A stretch of 64,000 nucleotides of DNA, from positions 310,001-374,000 of the forward strand of contig KV748247.1 in assembly GCA_001692895.1 (NCBI GenBank), in the 5' to 3' direction. The position numbers and the translations under genes are program-made. The notes under the pieces were generated by a model. The model worked only from the letters and a program-made list of their open reading frames with translations. It searched no databases and was not told where the DNA came from. Every line of letters begins with the position of its first letter. The first letter of the stretch is position 1. This document shows positions 40,901-54,165 of the stretch, in pieces. The stretch comes from Cenococcum geophilum 1.58. Its lineage: Eukaryota; Ascomycota; Dothideomycetes; Gloniales; Gloniaceae.

Positions 40901-43590
40901 TTAGTCTTCCTAGTAAAGAACTCGTATTTCTTAATTATTACTAGCATCTATTCTTCTTATAGTCTCTTTAAAACCCATTTAACGTATTCCTTATATTCTT
41001 CCTTAGTTATTAAGTAGATAATAATATCGTTAAGGTATACTATAATAAATTTATCTAGGTGTTTTCCTAATATATTATTAATACGCTTTTAGAATATTAC
41101 TAGTACGTTTATAAGCCTAAATTATATAACTAATAGTTTATATAGTCCTTCTTTTAACCTAAAGGCTGCCTTCTATTCGTCGCCTTCCTTAATTCGGATC
41201 TAGTAGTACGCCTATCTTAGATCTATCTTCGTAAAGATTTATATATTACCTATCCTATCTTAGATCTCGCTAATTAAAGGTAAAAATACCTATCCTTTCT
41301 AGTAATACTATTTAACTGTCTATAGTTAATACACTGTCTTAGTTTGCCATTCTTTTTTAGTATAAATAGTACTGAATAACCTGCTAATAATTGCGATGGT
41401 TTAATATATCCCTTTTATAAGTTTTCTTAGATAAACTCTTTTAATGCTTTATCTTTTTCCTTAGTAAGTTTATAAATTAGAAAGAACCTTAAACTTATTC
41501 CTAGTTCTAAATCTATTTTATAGTTATATACTGTATATTTTAATAGCTTTTTACTTTCCGGTAACTATAGTTTCTTACTATACTTATAGTATCTTTTTAG
41601 TACGTAGCTTAACCCTTTTTCTATTTCTTCGTAGGTTGCTCCTACTTAGTACTATACTAACTTGGCTTATTATCGCATCTTACGGCATTAAGTATCCCTA
41701 ATATTGACTTAACCTATAACCTAATTAATCTTTAGATTATATTTCTGTAACTAAGGTATTTTTAGTACTACCTTATTGTTTCCTAATAGTAATATATCAA
41801 AAGATATCTTAACTTATTTTCCTTTAATGGTTATCTAAATAGGTCCTATTTTAAGATTAATAATGCCTCCTCTAAGGCTATTAGATCTCCTAAAATTATT
41901 ACTAATAGGTAAGAATGCTCTTTTTTCCTATATAGTAATCCCATTCTTTTAACTACTATTAGCAAGATATAGTTCCTTATTACTCCACTATCTACTAATA
42001 CTTTAAACTATTAATCCTATTACTTAATTTATAAATTTAGGTATTATTCTTAAATTCCTTTAAGGGTTTAAGGCTCTACTACTAGTTCCCTTTAATCCTA
42101 TAGGCCTCTACTTTTCCTAACTATTAGCTACTTAATCCTATTTATACTTAGTCCTCCTTTAGCTAATACTTAGTTTACCTTTTATTTTTAATATACTATA
42201 AATATATATTCTCTAGGCACTTCCACTACTATTATTTATCTAGGTATTTTTCCGTAAGGAATCTTCCTAGCTAAAGTATTAAGTCTCCTAACTCCTAAAC
42301 TTCTACTAGATACTAGCTATATATATACTTAACATTTTTATACTTTTACTCTTCTATTATCTAATATATTCTTATAGGGTATTTCTTATACTTATCTTTA
42401 GGTGCTCTATATATATTATATATATTATCTATATATACGATCTATACCAACGTATAATACACTTAGTATCTTAGGTTAACTCTTAGCTTATCTTTATCCT
42501 TAAGTTTAAACTTTTATCGTGCTAATCTAAACGTTATAACTTTATTTACGGGTACTAAGATATATCTTTTGCTTCTCTAGTCCTCTAAACGTTCCTTTAG
42601 ATCCTTTAATGTTATAATTACGGCCCCTTTAATATAGCTTATTACCTTTTCCGTAATAGGGTAGTCCTAGATAACCTTCTTGTCCAACTATATATAAAAA
42701 TCTTCCTATTTATTATTATGCCTCTATCTATACCACTTTTAATATAGCTGCTAGAGTATACGGCTCGTCCGTAAGAAAGTATCTTCTTATTACTATGTTA
42801 TAATACCCCTTAGTATATTATTCCTTAAACCTAATTAGGATTACTAAATCCTCTTTATTTTCTATTTTAGTAAGCCACTTAGCTCTTAGTATGCCTGTTC
42901 TAGGCCTATTAGTAATTTTTTATATAGGTGCTCTATTCTTAGCACGTTTTAGTATATTAGTTTACTAATCTAACTTTTGCTATTACTACGCGATAATTCT
43001 TGCTCTGAATTCCGTTATAGTTTTTTTTAGTTTTTACCTTATAAGTAAATCCTTAAAGTCTTCTTACTTCTTAATCTCGTTAATAATCCTTATTTATATC
43101 TTAAAGTCTTAGTTCTATAGGATTCTTAATTCTAAGCTTACTTCTGTCTTAAGCTTTACTCCTACCTTAGTCTAACTAGGCTTAGGTATTCTTATCTTAT
43201 CTTAAAAGTCTTAAATCTTACTTATCTTATCTTAAGAATCTTATACCTATAGGAAACTCTATCCTAAGCTTATTCGTATATCCTTAAACTAAGCTACTAC
43301 CCTACTTTATTGGGTTTTGTCTATTATAGGTCTTTAGGTCTACCTTATCTTATCTTAAGAATTTTAGTCGTTTCTTATCTTATCTAAAGAGTCTTAAGCC
43401 TTTAGCCTCTTACCTTTATTAAGTACTAAAATAGTTCGCTATCCTACTTCTCTTACGTCTTATAAAGCAATAGACATTATATCTAGCAGGGTCTTAATCC
43501 CTACTAATATTCCTTATTCTATAGTAGAATTATCCTCTACTTTATTTATAATATCTTTAAGGTCTATATACTCCTAGTAAGCTGCCTTTA
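37995..43590 (-). pseudogene. Ty3/gypsy gag-pol relic, element 2
   Basis: Minus-strand pol in the same order as element 1. Integrase and a chromodomain-like end lie near the 38700-39000 side, RNase H near 40350-40700, and RT near 41000-41400 with the YxDD box reading VYLNDI. The protease/gag side continues to 43590, where a plus-strand gypsy interrupts it; the remaining gag part resumes at 57205. Many RIP stops; non-functional. Confidence 0.8.
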
Positions 43591-44014
43591 TATTACGGAC
43601 ACTTTAAGTACAATGTTATAACTACTTAGGGAAGAGTCGGACGAAGCTAGTTAGTTAATTTAGGCACGGTCTAGAATGGAGCCGATANAACTATATAACG
43701 AGGAATAGTAGCTAAGGTTATATAACGTAATCTATATAATCTATAGGATTTATATAATCCGTAATAAAGCAGATAGAGCGCACGTATATTACGTATAAGA
43801 AGGATTTTATAGGAGTACGGTTATATATTTAAAGGACCACAGTCCCTACCTAGATAGTTCCTTCCTTATAGTAATTCTTAGAATATAATTAAAGTTAATC
43901 TATTAGGCAACCACTTCACCAGTTATTATTACGTTATTAATTTTATCTTATATTACCTACACACCTAGCCTAATAATAAGCCTATTGTAGTACCTGCTAT
44001 AAGGTTCCGTTATA
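43591..44014 (+). repeat. 5' LTR of gypsy element A
   Basis: 424 bp, TATTACGG...CCGTTATA (RIP form of TGTTACGG...TTACA). One ambiguous base at 43688. Gag starts 46 bp downstream at about 44060. Confidence 0.85.
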
Positions 44015-44059
44015 CAATTACTACCTAGTTATAGTATTAAGTATAGAAAGTTAAATAAC

Positions 44060-47000
44060 ATGTCACCAAAAGCAGCCACTATAACGCTATTAACGGCGGC
44101 AACTACCTTAGGGTTAATAGGCGACACTAGTATAGCGGATACTAAGCTCGGACCCCTAGAACTCGGCTAACCCCGAACTCGGCTACCCAAACAAAACCGA
44201 ACCACCAATTTGTAGACCTATTTTCTCCACAACGAATCGATCAATATAGACCAAAATATATAGAACTTATAAATGACCATTATAGATTTTAAATCTGGTA
44301 TTTATAAGTCTGCGCGAAAAGCTATACTTGCATATAATGTCTCTTTGTCAATTTTAAACGATTAATTAAGTAGTACGCTACTAGGGCAAATTTTACACTA
44401 ATATAAATAGTAATTAACTCCTATATAGAAGACTTTGTTTATTAATTAGGTACTTAAATAGGATTTATAAAGTTTTACTTGCTTATATATATAGTTATAT
44501 GAAAATAGTAACCTAAACCCTTGATTAAAATAGCGATACTAAGCCCCCTAGTAAAATATAGGTAATTAGCTATTTTAAATGAATTTTTTATATAAATTTT
44601 TTATTTACTAAGTTAATAGAAAGTATAGAAATTAATATGGCACAACTAAAGTAACTTTAAAAATTCTATAACCTTTATAAAAAGGTATAAAGGAAGGTTA
44701 ATATATAAGTAAAAAATACCTAAATTTTAAATAAAATTAAAGCGATATTAAGCGTATATATAAACCAAATCACTATAGGAGATACCTTTAAAACAAAGAC
44801 TTTTATATAGCTACCAAATAATTATAAATAGGTATTTATTATAGAGATAATATCTGCCCTTAATTAATTAATTAAACTTCTTATAATTTTTAAAGTAAAA
44901 CACTTTTAATTAATATAATTCTGCTAGGGAAAAACACTCTATTAAGTATATATAATATTAAAAAATAGTTAAAAAATGTATAATATTATATTTAACTAAT
45001 TTACTAATATTTTCTTACCTAAAACTAAATTATTTAGTAATAAAGCTTAATTATTATTTTTTAATGGCTATATAAGCCACTATATAATTAAGTTTTTATT
45101 AAAAGATATATAATATAATATATAACTTATTTTTCTACTACTTTATTTAATATAATAACCCGTAAATCTATTATATTTTTCCTTTACAAAATTAAAATAT
45201 TAGGACTAAATTATAGAGCTTATATTTCTTAATAATATAACTTAAATTAAAGGGTACTACTTTACTAAGAATAACTATAAAGCCTAAAAAGAAGGCCTCT
45301 TAGCAAAAATAGTTAAATTTAGGTATTATACCTTTAGTATTTATCTATAGAATCCGTATAAGGGCTTTAAGCCATTATAGGTTAAAAATAAGGCTTTAAT
45401 AGTGGCTTTAAGCTTTAAATAAGCTAATAGCAATTGGTTTAATATTATAGACACTCTAAAAAAGCCTTATAATATATATTAGATAATTTATAGCCTTTAT
45501 AACAAGTATATACTTAATTAAAAGACTTAGTTACTTTTATAAAAAGAAAGTCAACCACTTAAGCAACTTACTGTAGAGGCTATATATAAAGACGCTTAAA
45601 TATATAGCTTGGGATCGCAGCTTAAAGACCTTAAAGGCCCAAAATTTTATAGGTAGGCAGCTATAGATCTAAATATAAAAATTATAAATATAAAATTGAT
45701 TGAATAAGGTATAGAGGAGGTAGAGGAGAAAGAGGCTAAAATAAGGGCAAAGGAGTTAAGAGTAAAGCCTTAAAAGGCGTCAGATAGAAAGGCCAGGGCC
45801 GATTTACTAAATAGCACATAGGGGTAGAATATTAGATTGATTTGATTAAGCATAAATAGCTTTAAAAGTGGTGGGGTTCGATTCGCTTAAGTGGCCGAGT
45901 TCGGGGTTGGCCGAGTTCTAGGGGTCCGAGCTTAACTTATAGCAACCTATAACGGTCGGATAACTATAAAAAATAGTCGACCAGCTAATAACAAATAATA
46001 TAGCGCTAGAAGAAAGGGTTAATAGGATAGAAGTAGTAAAGATTAAGTTACTATTAATTAAGAGGTATTTAGGAGAAAGATTAAAGCTTAAAGGGTTTCT
46101 TATGTAAATGCACTTTAAGGTTACGCAGGAAGGAGTAAAGTTACCTATACCTATAGATTGAATAGTATATACGGGACTATTCCTATTAGGAAGGGCACTT
46201 AAATAGTTTAAGCCTTACTTTATGGAGATATAAGCGAATGGCATAATAACCACCAATTAAGAAGTACGGTTTATATTTATAAGCTAAAAAGGGTTTATAG
46301 AGCGACTTATACAAATATTCAGAGATCTGGAGTTAGTAACTATAGCGAAAAAAAAACTCTAAGACATTACGTAATAAACCTTAGCAATTAAGTATATAAC
46401 GCAGTTCCAGACGTTAGCAATATAAGTAGAGTGGAATAATAGGGCGCTTATAGCACAGTATAAGTAAGGACTTAAGGCTAAAGTCTAGGACGTAATTATC
46501 CTAATAGAAGATACGGACACCCTAAGGGAGTTAATAGATTAAGTAATTAAGATTAATAATTAGATCTACTAAAGGGAATAGGCTAAGAAAGGTTAGGATA
46601 GAGTTCTATAGTTGTATAAGGTATAGAGTACGTAACAACTAAAACTAAGTTAAAAACTATAGTATAGCGTAGAGTTAATAGACCTAAGTAGTACTAAAGA
46701 AGCCTATAGAAGATAGAGTAAGAAACTATAGAAACCTAGAGGTTAGGGATCTAGTAATTACAGAACTAAGGAGCAGAGGCTAAACTAGGGATTTTAGTAG
46801 TAGAAGACGTTTAGGCGGACTCTATAATAAAGTTAATAGTTTAAAAATAGAGCTTATATAAATTACGGGAAACAAGGTCACTTTGTAAGGGATTATAAAG
46901 ATAGTTAGAGTTACTATATAATAAAGGGAACTAGACTAGTAGTAGGAGATATATACGTATAGAGGGATAATAGTATACTTCAAGGAACGAAAGAATGTTT

Positions 47001-50000
47001 GATTAAAAGTTTTGCGTTTTATTATAATAACGTATACTAAATTTATAAAGACGCTAAATATAGCGTAAGCTATTAGCTATAGGAGCTAATAACCTTAAAG
47101 TATAGAGGAACTAATAAACTAGTTCACAGATTAGATATTAAGAATAATAAATTTAACGTAGGCAAACATTTTATAACAATAAGGTAATAAAGGTAGCTTA
47201 CTAGGAGTATATAGACCTTAAAGATATTATATAAGAGGTAGAGGATAATTCCACTATAGAATAGGGAATATTAGTAGGGACTAAGACCCTACTAAACACG
47301 ATATCTATTACTTTACAAGACGTAAGAGAAGTAAGAGAGTAAACCACTTTGGCACTTAATAAAGGCAAGAAGCTAAAGGCTTAAGATTCTTAAAATAAGA
47401 TAAAAAATAACTAAGATTCTTAAGATAAGATAAGGCAGACCTAAAAATCTATAACGGATAGAAACCGATAGAGTAGGGTAATAGCTTAGTTTAAAGATAT
47501 ATAAATAAGCTTAGGATAGAGTTTCCTATAGGTATAAGATTCTTAAGACAAAATAAGTAAGATTTAAGACTTTTAAGATAAGATAAGAATACTTAAGCCT
47601 AGTTAAACTAAGGTAGGAGTAAAGCTTAAGATAAAAGCAAGCTTAGGATTAAGAATCCTTTAAAACTAAGATTTTAAAGCATAAATAAGAACTATTAATA
47701 AGATTAAGAAGTAAGAAAACTTTAAGGATCTACTTATAAGGCGAAAATAAAAAAAAACCATAATGGAATTTAGGGCAAAAATTATCGCATAGTAATAGCA
47801 AAAGTTAAATTAGAGAACTAATATACTAGAATATACTAAGGACAGAGCACCTATATAAAGAATTACTAATAAACCTAGGATAGGTATACTAAAAGCTAAG
47901 TAGCTTATTAATTTAGAAAACAAAGAGGATCTAGGGATCCTAACTAGGTTTAAAAAATAATATATAAAAGGCTATTACAATATAGTAATAAGAAGATACT
48001 TCCTTACGGACGAGCTGTATATACTCTAGCAGCTATACTAAAAGTAGTATAGGTAAAGGCATAACAATAAATGGGAAGATTTCTATATATAGTTGGATCA
48101 AAAAGTTATCTAGGATTACCCTATTATGGGAAAAGCAATAAGTTACATTAAAGGAGCCTTAATTATAATGTTAAAGGATTTAAAGGAACTATTAGAGGAC
48201 TAAAGAAGTAAAAGATATATCTTAGTACCTATAAACAAAGTTATAACGTTTAAATTAATACGATAAAGGTTTAAACTTAAGAATAAAGACGAGCTAAGAG
48301 TTAACCTAAGACACTAAGTATATTACACGTTAGTATAGATCGTATATATAGATAATGCGTATAATATATAGAGAGTACCTAAGAATAAGTATATAAAATA
48401 CCCTATAAGAATATATTAGATAATAAAAGAACAGAAGTACTAAAATACTAAGTATATATATAGCTGGCATTTAGTAGAAGTTTAGGAGTTAGGGGACTTA
48501 ATATTTTAGCTAGAAAGATTCCTTATAGAAGAATACCTAGATAAATAATAGTGGTGGAAATACCTAGAGAATATATATCTATAGTATATTAAAGATAAAA
48601 AGCAAACTAAGTATTAGCTAAAGGAGGACTAAGTATAAATAGGATTAAGTAGCTAATAGTTAGGAAAAGTAAAGGCCTACGGGACTAGAGGGAGCTAGTA
48701 GTAAAGCCTTAGACCCTTAAAGGAATTTAAGGATAATACCTAAATTTATAAGTTAAGTAGTAAAATTAACAGTTTAAAGCATTAATAGATAGTAGAGTAA
48801 TAAAGAACTATATCTTACTAGTAGCAGTTAAAAGAATAGGATTACTATATAGGAAAAAGGAGCACTCTTACGTATTAGTAATAATTTTAGGAGATCTAAT
48901 AGCTTATAGAGGAGGTATTATTAATCTTAAAATAGGACCTATTTAGATAACTATTAAAGGGAGATAAGTTAAGATGTCTTTTAATATATTACCATTAAGA
49001 AATAATAAGGCAGTACTAGGAATACCTTAGTTATAAAAATATAATCTAAAGATTAATTAGATTATAGGTTAAGTTAAGATTAGAAATACTTAACGCCGTA
49101 AGATATAATAATAAGCTAAGTTAATATAGTACTAAGTAGGAGCAACCTATAAAGAAACGGAAAAGGGACTAAGCTATATACTAAAGAGATACTATAAGTA
49201 TAGCAAAAAACTATAGTTACTAGAAAGTAAGAAGCTATTAGAGTATATAGCATAGAACTATAAGATAGAATTAGAACTAGAAATAAGTCTAAGGTTCTTT
49301 CTAATCTATAAGCTTACTAAAGAAGAAGGTAGAGCATTAAAAGAGTTTATCTAGGAAAACCTACGAAAAGGATATATTAGACTATTATAGTCATTAGTAG
49401 GTTATCTAGTACTATTTATACTAAAGAAAAACGGTAAACTAAAACTATATATTAACTATAAATAGTTAAACAGTATTACTAGAAAGAATAGGTATCTTTT
49501 ATCCTTAATTAGTGAAATCTAAGACAGGATAGGTAATATATAAATCTTTATAAAGATAGATCTAAGATAGGCATACCACTAAATTAGGATTATGGAAGGC
49601 GACAAATAGAAGGCGGCCTTTAGCTTAAAGGAAGGACTATATAAACTATTAGTTATATAATTTAGGCTTATAAACGCACTAGTAACGTTTTAGAAGCGTA
49701 TTAATAACGTATTAGAAGAATACTTAGATAAATTTGTTATAGTATACCTTAATAATATTTTTATCTACTTAGTAACTAAGGAAGAATATAGGGAATACGT
49801 TAAATAGGTTTTAAAGAGACTATAGAAAAAGCAGATGCTAGTAGTAATTAAAAAATACGAGTTCTTTACTAGGAAGACCGATTTTATTAAATTTATTATT
49901 AAACTAGGCTAACTTAGCATTAATCTAAAGAAAATCGAGACTATAGTAAACTGGTAAGAACTAGAGAACGCTATATAGTTAAGATTATTCCTAAGGTTTT

Positions 50001-52079
50001 ATAATTACTATAGAAAGTTTATAGCGTAATAGTTAAAGGATATTAAGCCATTTATATAGTCAATAAAGAAAGAAGAACCTTAGGTATAGGGAGAGGAATA
50101 GTAAAAGCTATTTAAGAAAGTTAAAAAGTTATTTACCTAAGAGCCAGTTCTTAAAATCTATTAATTAGGACTAGAAACAGTTATAGATATAGATATATTA
50201 GATTATATACTAAGCGCATACTTTATATAGAAATATTAAGATAGATAGCACCTAGTAGCATACTATAGTTAGAAGATAATACTACTAGAGTTAAACTACA
50301 ACATCTATAATAAAGAGCTATTAGGTATAATCGCAGCACTAAAGAAATAGAGAGCATTCTTATAAGGCACGGAGAAACTATTTATAATTAAAATGGATTA
50401 TAAGAACCTAATAAAATTCCTAATAATAAAGGAACTTAATTAAAGATAGGTTAGATAGGCAGAGATACTTATAGAATACTATTTTAAGATTTAGTATACT
50501 AAGGGTATAGACAATATATAAGCAGATACTCTAAGTTAAAAAGCTAAACTATAAAATAATAAAAAGCCATTAGGAGCTTTACTGTAAAAGGATATAGACG
50601 GATTAATTAGATATAATTACCTAAAAATTATAGCAACTTAGGAAGAATTAAATAGAGTTTATAAATTACTAAAGAGCATTTAAGCACAAAGGATCTCTAA
50701 AGCTTAGCTAGAAGAATAGTTAGAGTACCTAAAGGGAGAAATACCGTATAAGTATAGAGAGGTAAAGTACATCCTAAAAAGCTTAGCGAAGTAATTTATA
50801 GAAGAATTCCATAAGAGAATAACTTAAGGACATAATAGAGCCATGGGCTTAGTATTAAGACTTTAAAAGGAGTATATTATTAACGGAATTTAGAGCTTAG
50901 CACGGAAAGTTATAAAGGAATATCTAAACTGCTAAAGGAATAAATTAATAAGATATAAGCCGTATAGAGGACTATAACCTATTAAAATACCAGAGAGACT
51001 ATAGGAGGTTATATTATAGGACTTTATTATTAAGTTACTAAAGTTAAGAAATCCTATTACTAGATAAAATTATAATATAATCTTAGTAATAGTAGATAAG
51101 CTTATAAAGTAGGGATACTTTATAGCATATATAGAAGAAATATTAGCAAAAGATATCACTAGAATCTATATTAAGGAAATATTTGCAAGATATAAAGTAC
51201 TAAATAAGATTATATTAAATAGGGATCTAAGATTTATAGTAGCATTTTAGGAAGTATTTTTAGCGGAATAAAAGGTTAGGGCAGTAACTTCTACTATATA
51301 TTATCCGCAGATAGACAGTTAAACAAAACGATTAAATTAGACACTAGAGTAGCATTTAAGGCATTATATTAATTACGTATAGAATAATTAGGTATTATTA
51401 TTACTAGTTATATAGTTTATATATAATATAATACTATAGAAAGGAATAGGCATATTACTATTTAAGGCAAATTGTAGGTATAAACTAAGAATATCGTTAT
51501 TATTATAGCAAGTAAAGAAAATAAGTAGTATAACTAAAGAAAGAATAAAGACATTAATAAATCTTTATATAGACCTTATAGAATTAGTAAAGAAAGTATA
51601 AGAGAGAATAAAAAAGTACTATAATGCTAAGAGATCTAAGGGACTAGATCTTAAGGAGGGAGATAAAGTATAGCTACTATATAAAAATTTTAAGAGTTAA
51701 TAACTAAGTAAGAAGTTAGACCACGTTAGACTAGGACCTTTTAAAATCATATAAAGGATTTCACCGGTTACGTTTAAATTAGACCTACTAGCTAAAATAA
51801 AGATTTACCCTATATAGTATATTATAATACTAAAGCCAGTATATAGGAATATTAAGCTACTAGTTTATAAAGCAGACATATATAGAGGATAAAAAGAAGA
51901 TAAATAGTAAGTTTTAAAGATTATTAGTTATAAGGATATTAACGATAAAATATAATATAAGGTTAAGTGGATAGGCTATAATAAAACTACCTAGGAGCTA
52001 CTAGAAAATCTAAAAAACACTATAGGAAAGGAATAGGAGTATTAGAAGAGATTAGGTTAGGTAATATTAATAATAAAAA
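44060..52079 (+). pseudogene. gypsy element A gag-pol relic with chromodomain
   Basis: Gag begins MSPKAATITLLTAATTLG, is split by Fot1, resumes at 45935, and has a degraded CCHC knuckle near 46855-46910 (NYGKQGHFVRDYK). RT is near 49380-49860 with the YxDD box reading YLNNI (both Asp changed to Asn). RNase H is at about 50150-50560 ([14 protein letters not shown]), then integrase at about 50800-51500 (AMGLVL..., YYPQIDSQTKRLN). A chromodomain-like end (YKVKWIGYNKTT) lies near 51960-51995. The chromodomain places it with chromoviruses, which target heterochromatin. Non-functional through RIP. Confidence 0.85.
44145..45932 (+). mobile_element. Fot1/pogo-type DNA transposon, copy 2
   Basis: A 1788-bp element with termini AGCTCGGACCCCTAGAACTC and the complementary GAGTTCTAGGGGTCCGAGCT, inserted at a TA in gag (44143-44144, 45933-45934). 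Plus-strand transposase words match Fot1/pogo order: PNNYKWVFIIEIISALNW near 44810, then WLLFFNGYISHYIIKFLL near 45050, where the catalytic Asp of the usual LDGHxSH motif has become Asn. The C-terminal tail is near 45560-45800. In-frame stops are frequent. Confidence 0.88.
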
Positions 52080-52386
52080 ATCGCTAAAAAATAAGTTACC
52101 TATGGGGGACCTAAGAAGAGCAGTTGCCGAACTACTTAGATCTATTTCCTTCTTAGCTAAAAGAAGATTAGTCCTCTTATTACTAAGTTCCTATAGACCT
52201 TATTTTATAAGTTTCTACTTTTTAAAACGGACCTTCTTATAAACCTTCTTAAGACGGATTAACTAAGTAAACGCTATAAGATAAGACTTAAGGGCCTATT
52301 ACTAAGCATCGGCAGCCTCCCGTTCTATATTACGCGAATAGTATAACTCTGCTAGAGTAATAGACAGTTTATTATCTAGCTATATA

Positions 52387-52601
52387 TATTAGGTAAAAAC
52401 CTAAGTAGATAGTTATATAGCTGCGAGGCACAGGCGACTCGCATATAACTTGCCTGTAAGGTACGTGCTCTATATATGCCTAGGGAAACCCCTTCCTTAC
52501 CTTACACCTTAGACTCCTCCTTCTTCCTTAAGGATTTGTCTACTATATAATATACCCTATTGTTCTATTATTGGACTCCCTATCCACATCCTTACCTTAT
52601 A
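52387..52601 (+). repeat. 5' LTR of the gag-only element
   Basis: 215 bp, equal in length to its partner at 55540-55754; differences are mostly transitions. Confidence 0.85.
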
Positions 52602-52661
52602 TTTAAATCCTTACCAATCCCTTTAGGAGGATAGCCGGTTTAATTTCTTACGATCTATAAT

Positions 52662-53680
52662 GCCTCCGAAGATAAGATTAACGCCTATACTTAACGGTAA
52701 TACGCCCGCGATATAACGGTAAAGCGCCTTAATATCTAGTGTAGATAAAAACGCTAGCAGCATACTAGTAGAATCTAAGCCACCTTCTAAATCCTAAGAT
52801 TAGATATTTATAAACGCTAGAGACTAATTTGACTTATATACCTAGGCTTAACAGGAGCTTAGTAAGGTTATTAGCGTTCTACCAAATACTACTAACCTAA
52901 AGGAGCTAGATAAGCTAGTTAATAAAATAGCTAACTTACAGAGCATTATTGATTTAATAAAGCCCTCCCGTTATCTCTCTAGCGAAGAGTATAAGTTATA
53001 CAGCGAACGTATACGACGAATGAATCTCGACGCCCTAGTTAAGAAGTTACCGCCTAATATTAGTAGCACTATTTAACAGAAGTTTAACCGGTAGATTGCT
53101 GCAATTAAGAATTAATTTAAAATCTACGACGCTGACTATAACTATGAGTGATGTACGCGTTAGGCCATTAAAGGTTTTGTAAAAGAGAAGACAGTTACCT
53201 AACTAGTACATCGCTGTCTGGGCGCTAAAGATAAAGGTCCTCTACTATAGGACGAACTTAAGACTATAGTCTAAGACCAGATCAAGAACCCTATAGTAAG
53301 ACGCTTTAAAAATGTTACTATATACTATATAACTGTAATAAAGGAGAACTAGAAGTTTGACACCTTTTTAGCCCGTATGCGTAGCTTAGAGGACCTCTTC
53401 TTATATACCCCTTTTATCGACCCTAATTAATAGGTAGACTTTTAGTTCTCGCGCCTTCCGACCTACCTATAAGCAGAGCTCTTCCGCTAGAACTTTACTA
53501 CATGGGTAAAAACCGCTAAGGACCTCTTTGTAGAAATCCGCCGTGTAGAGCAACTGCTCGACACTATAAAGCTTATAGAAGATCGCGTAGTTAGTAGTAA
53601 TAAATCCTTACGCTTAAAGCGCGGTCGTACCTTAAGCTCTGCAGGATTAGGTTTAGAGGACAGAACCTTAGGAAGGTAAC
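52662..53680 (+). pseudogene. Gag relic of the non-autonomous LTR element
   Basis: Plus-strand frame of about 330 codons with comparatively few stops, starting MPPKIRLTPIL. It contains long helical segments (LNLKELDKLVNKIANLQSII-like) and a capsid-like block FSRLPTYLQAELFRQNFTTW near 53445-53505, ending in a basic tail (SLRLKRGRT). It is better preserved than neighbouring pol regions. The exact gag family is not recognised. Confidence 0.6.
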
Positions 53681-53829
53681 GCTTTTCTAACTAAACTTTT
53701 ATAGAGACTACTTAACAGCCAGATAGCTTAGAGGACCCCCTAGACGCCAGCGCTATATACGCGACTTACACGAGGAACGCAGATAGCAGCCGTAGTAAAG
53801 ATTACTGGCAGAAAGCCACCTAAGACTAG

Positions 53830-54165
53830 GATAACGCATACCCCTAAACGCATACCTTGCGCAGGCGTATTGCGACCTGACGTTAGATAGGAAGAAGGCT
53901 TAGATAACGCATACCCTAAACGCATTATGCGTAGGATATCGCGACCTAATGTTAGAGAACGAGATAAGGACACCGTATACCCTAAACGCATATCGTGCGC
54001 AGGATATCACGACCCGATGTTAGAATAGGACTAGGATAACGCATACCCTAAACGCATACTATGCGCAGGACATCGCGACCTAACGTTAGATTTGGATACC
54101 GTATACCCCTAAACGTATATCTTGCGTAGGCGCATCGCGACCCGACGCTAGATAGGGAGAAAAGG
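53830..54165 (+). repeat. Five imperfect tandem repeats of about 60-70 bp
   Basis: Each unit carries GATAACGCATACCC, AAACGCAT and CGCGACCTGACGTTAGA. Spacing varies, and unit lengths differ by several bases, so they do not keep a single reading frame now. The array lies between gag and the distal part of the gag-only element. Confidence 0.8.

Noticed and set aside
53740-53991. An 83-codon minus-strand frame with repeated RLGY words
   Set aside because: It is the antisense reading of the tandem DNA repeats at 53830-54165; no independent sign of coding.
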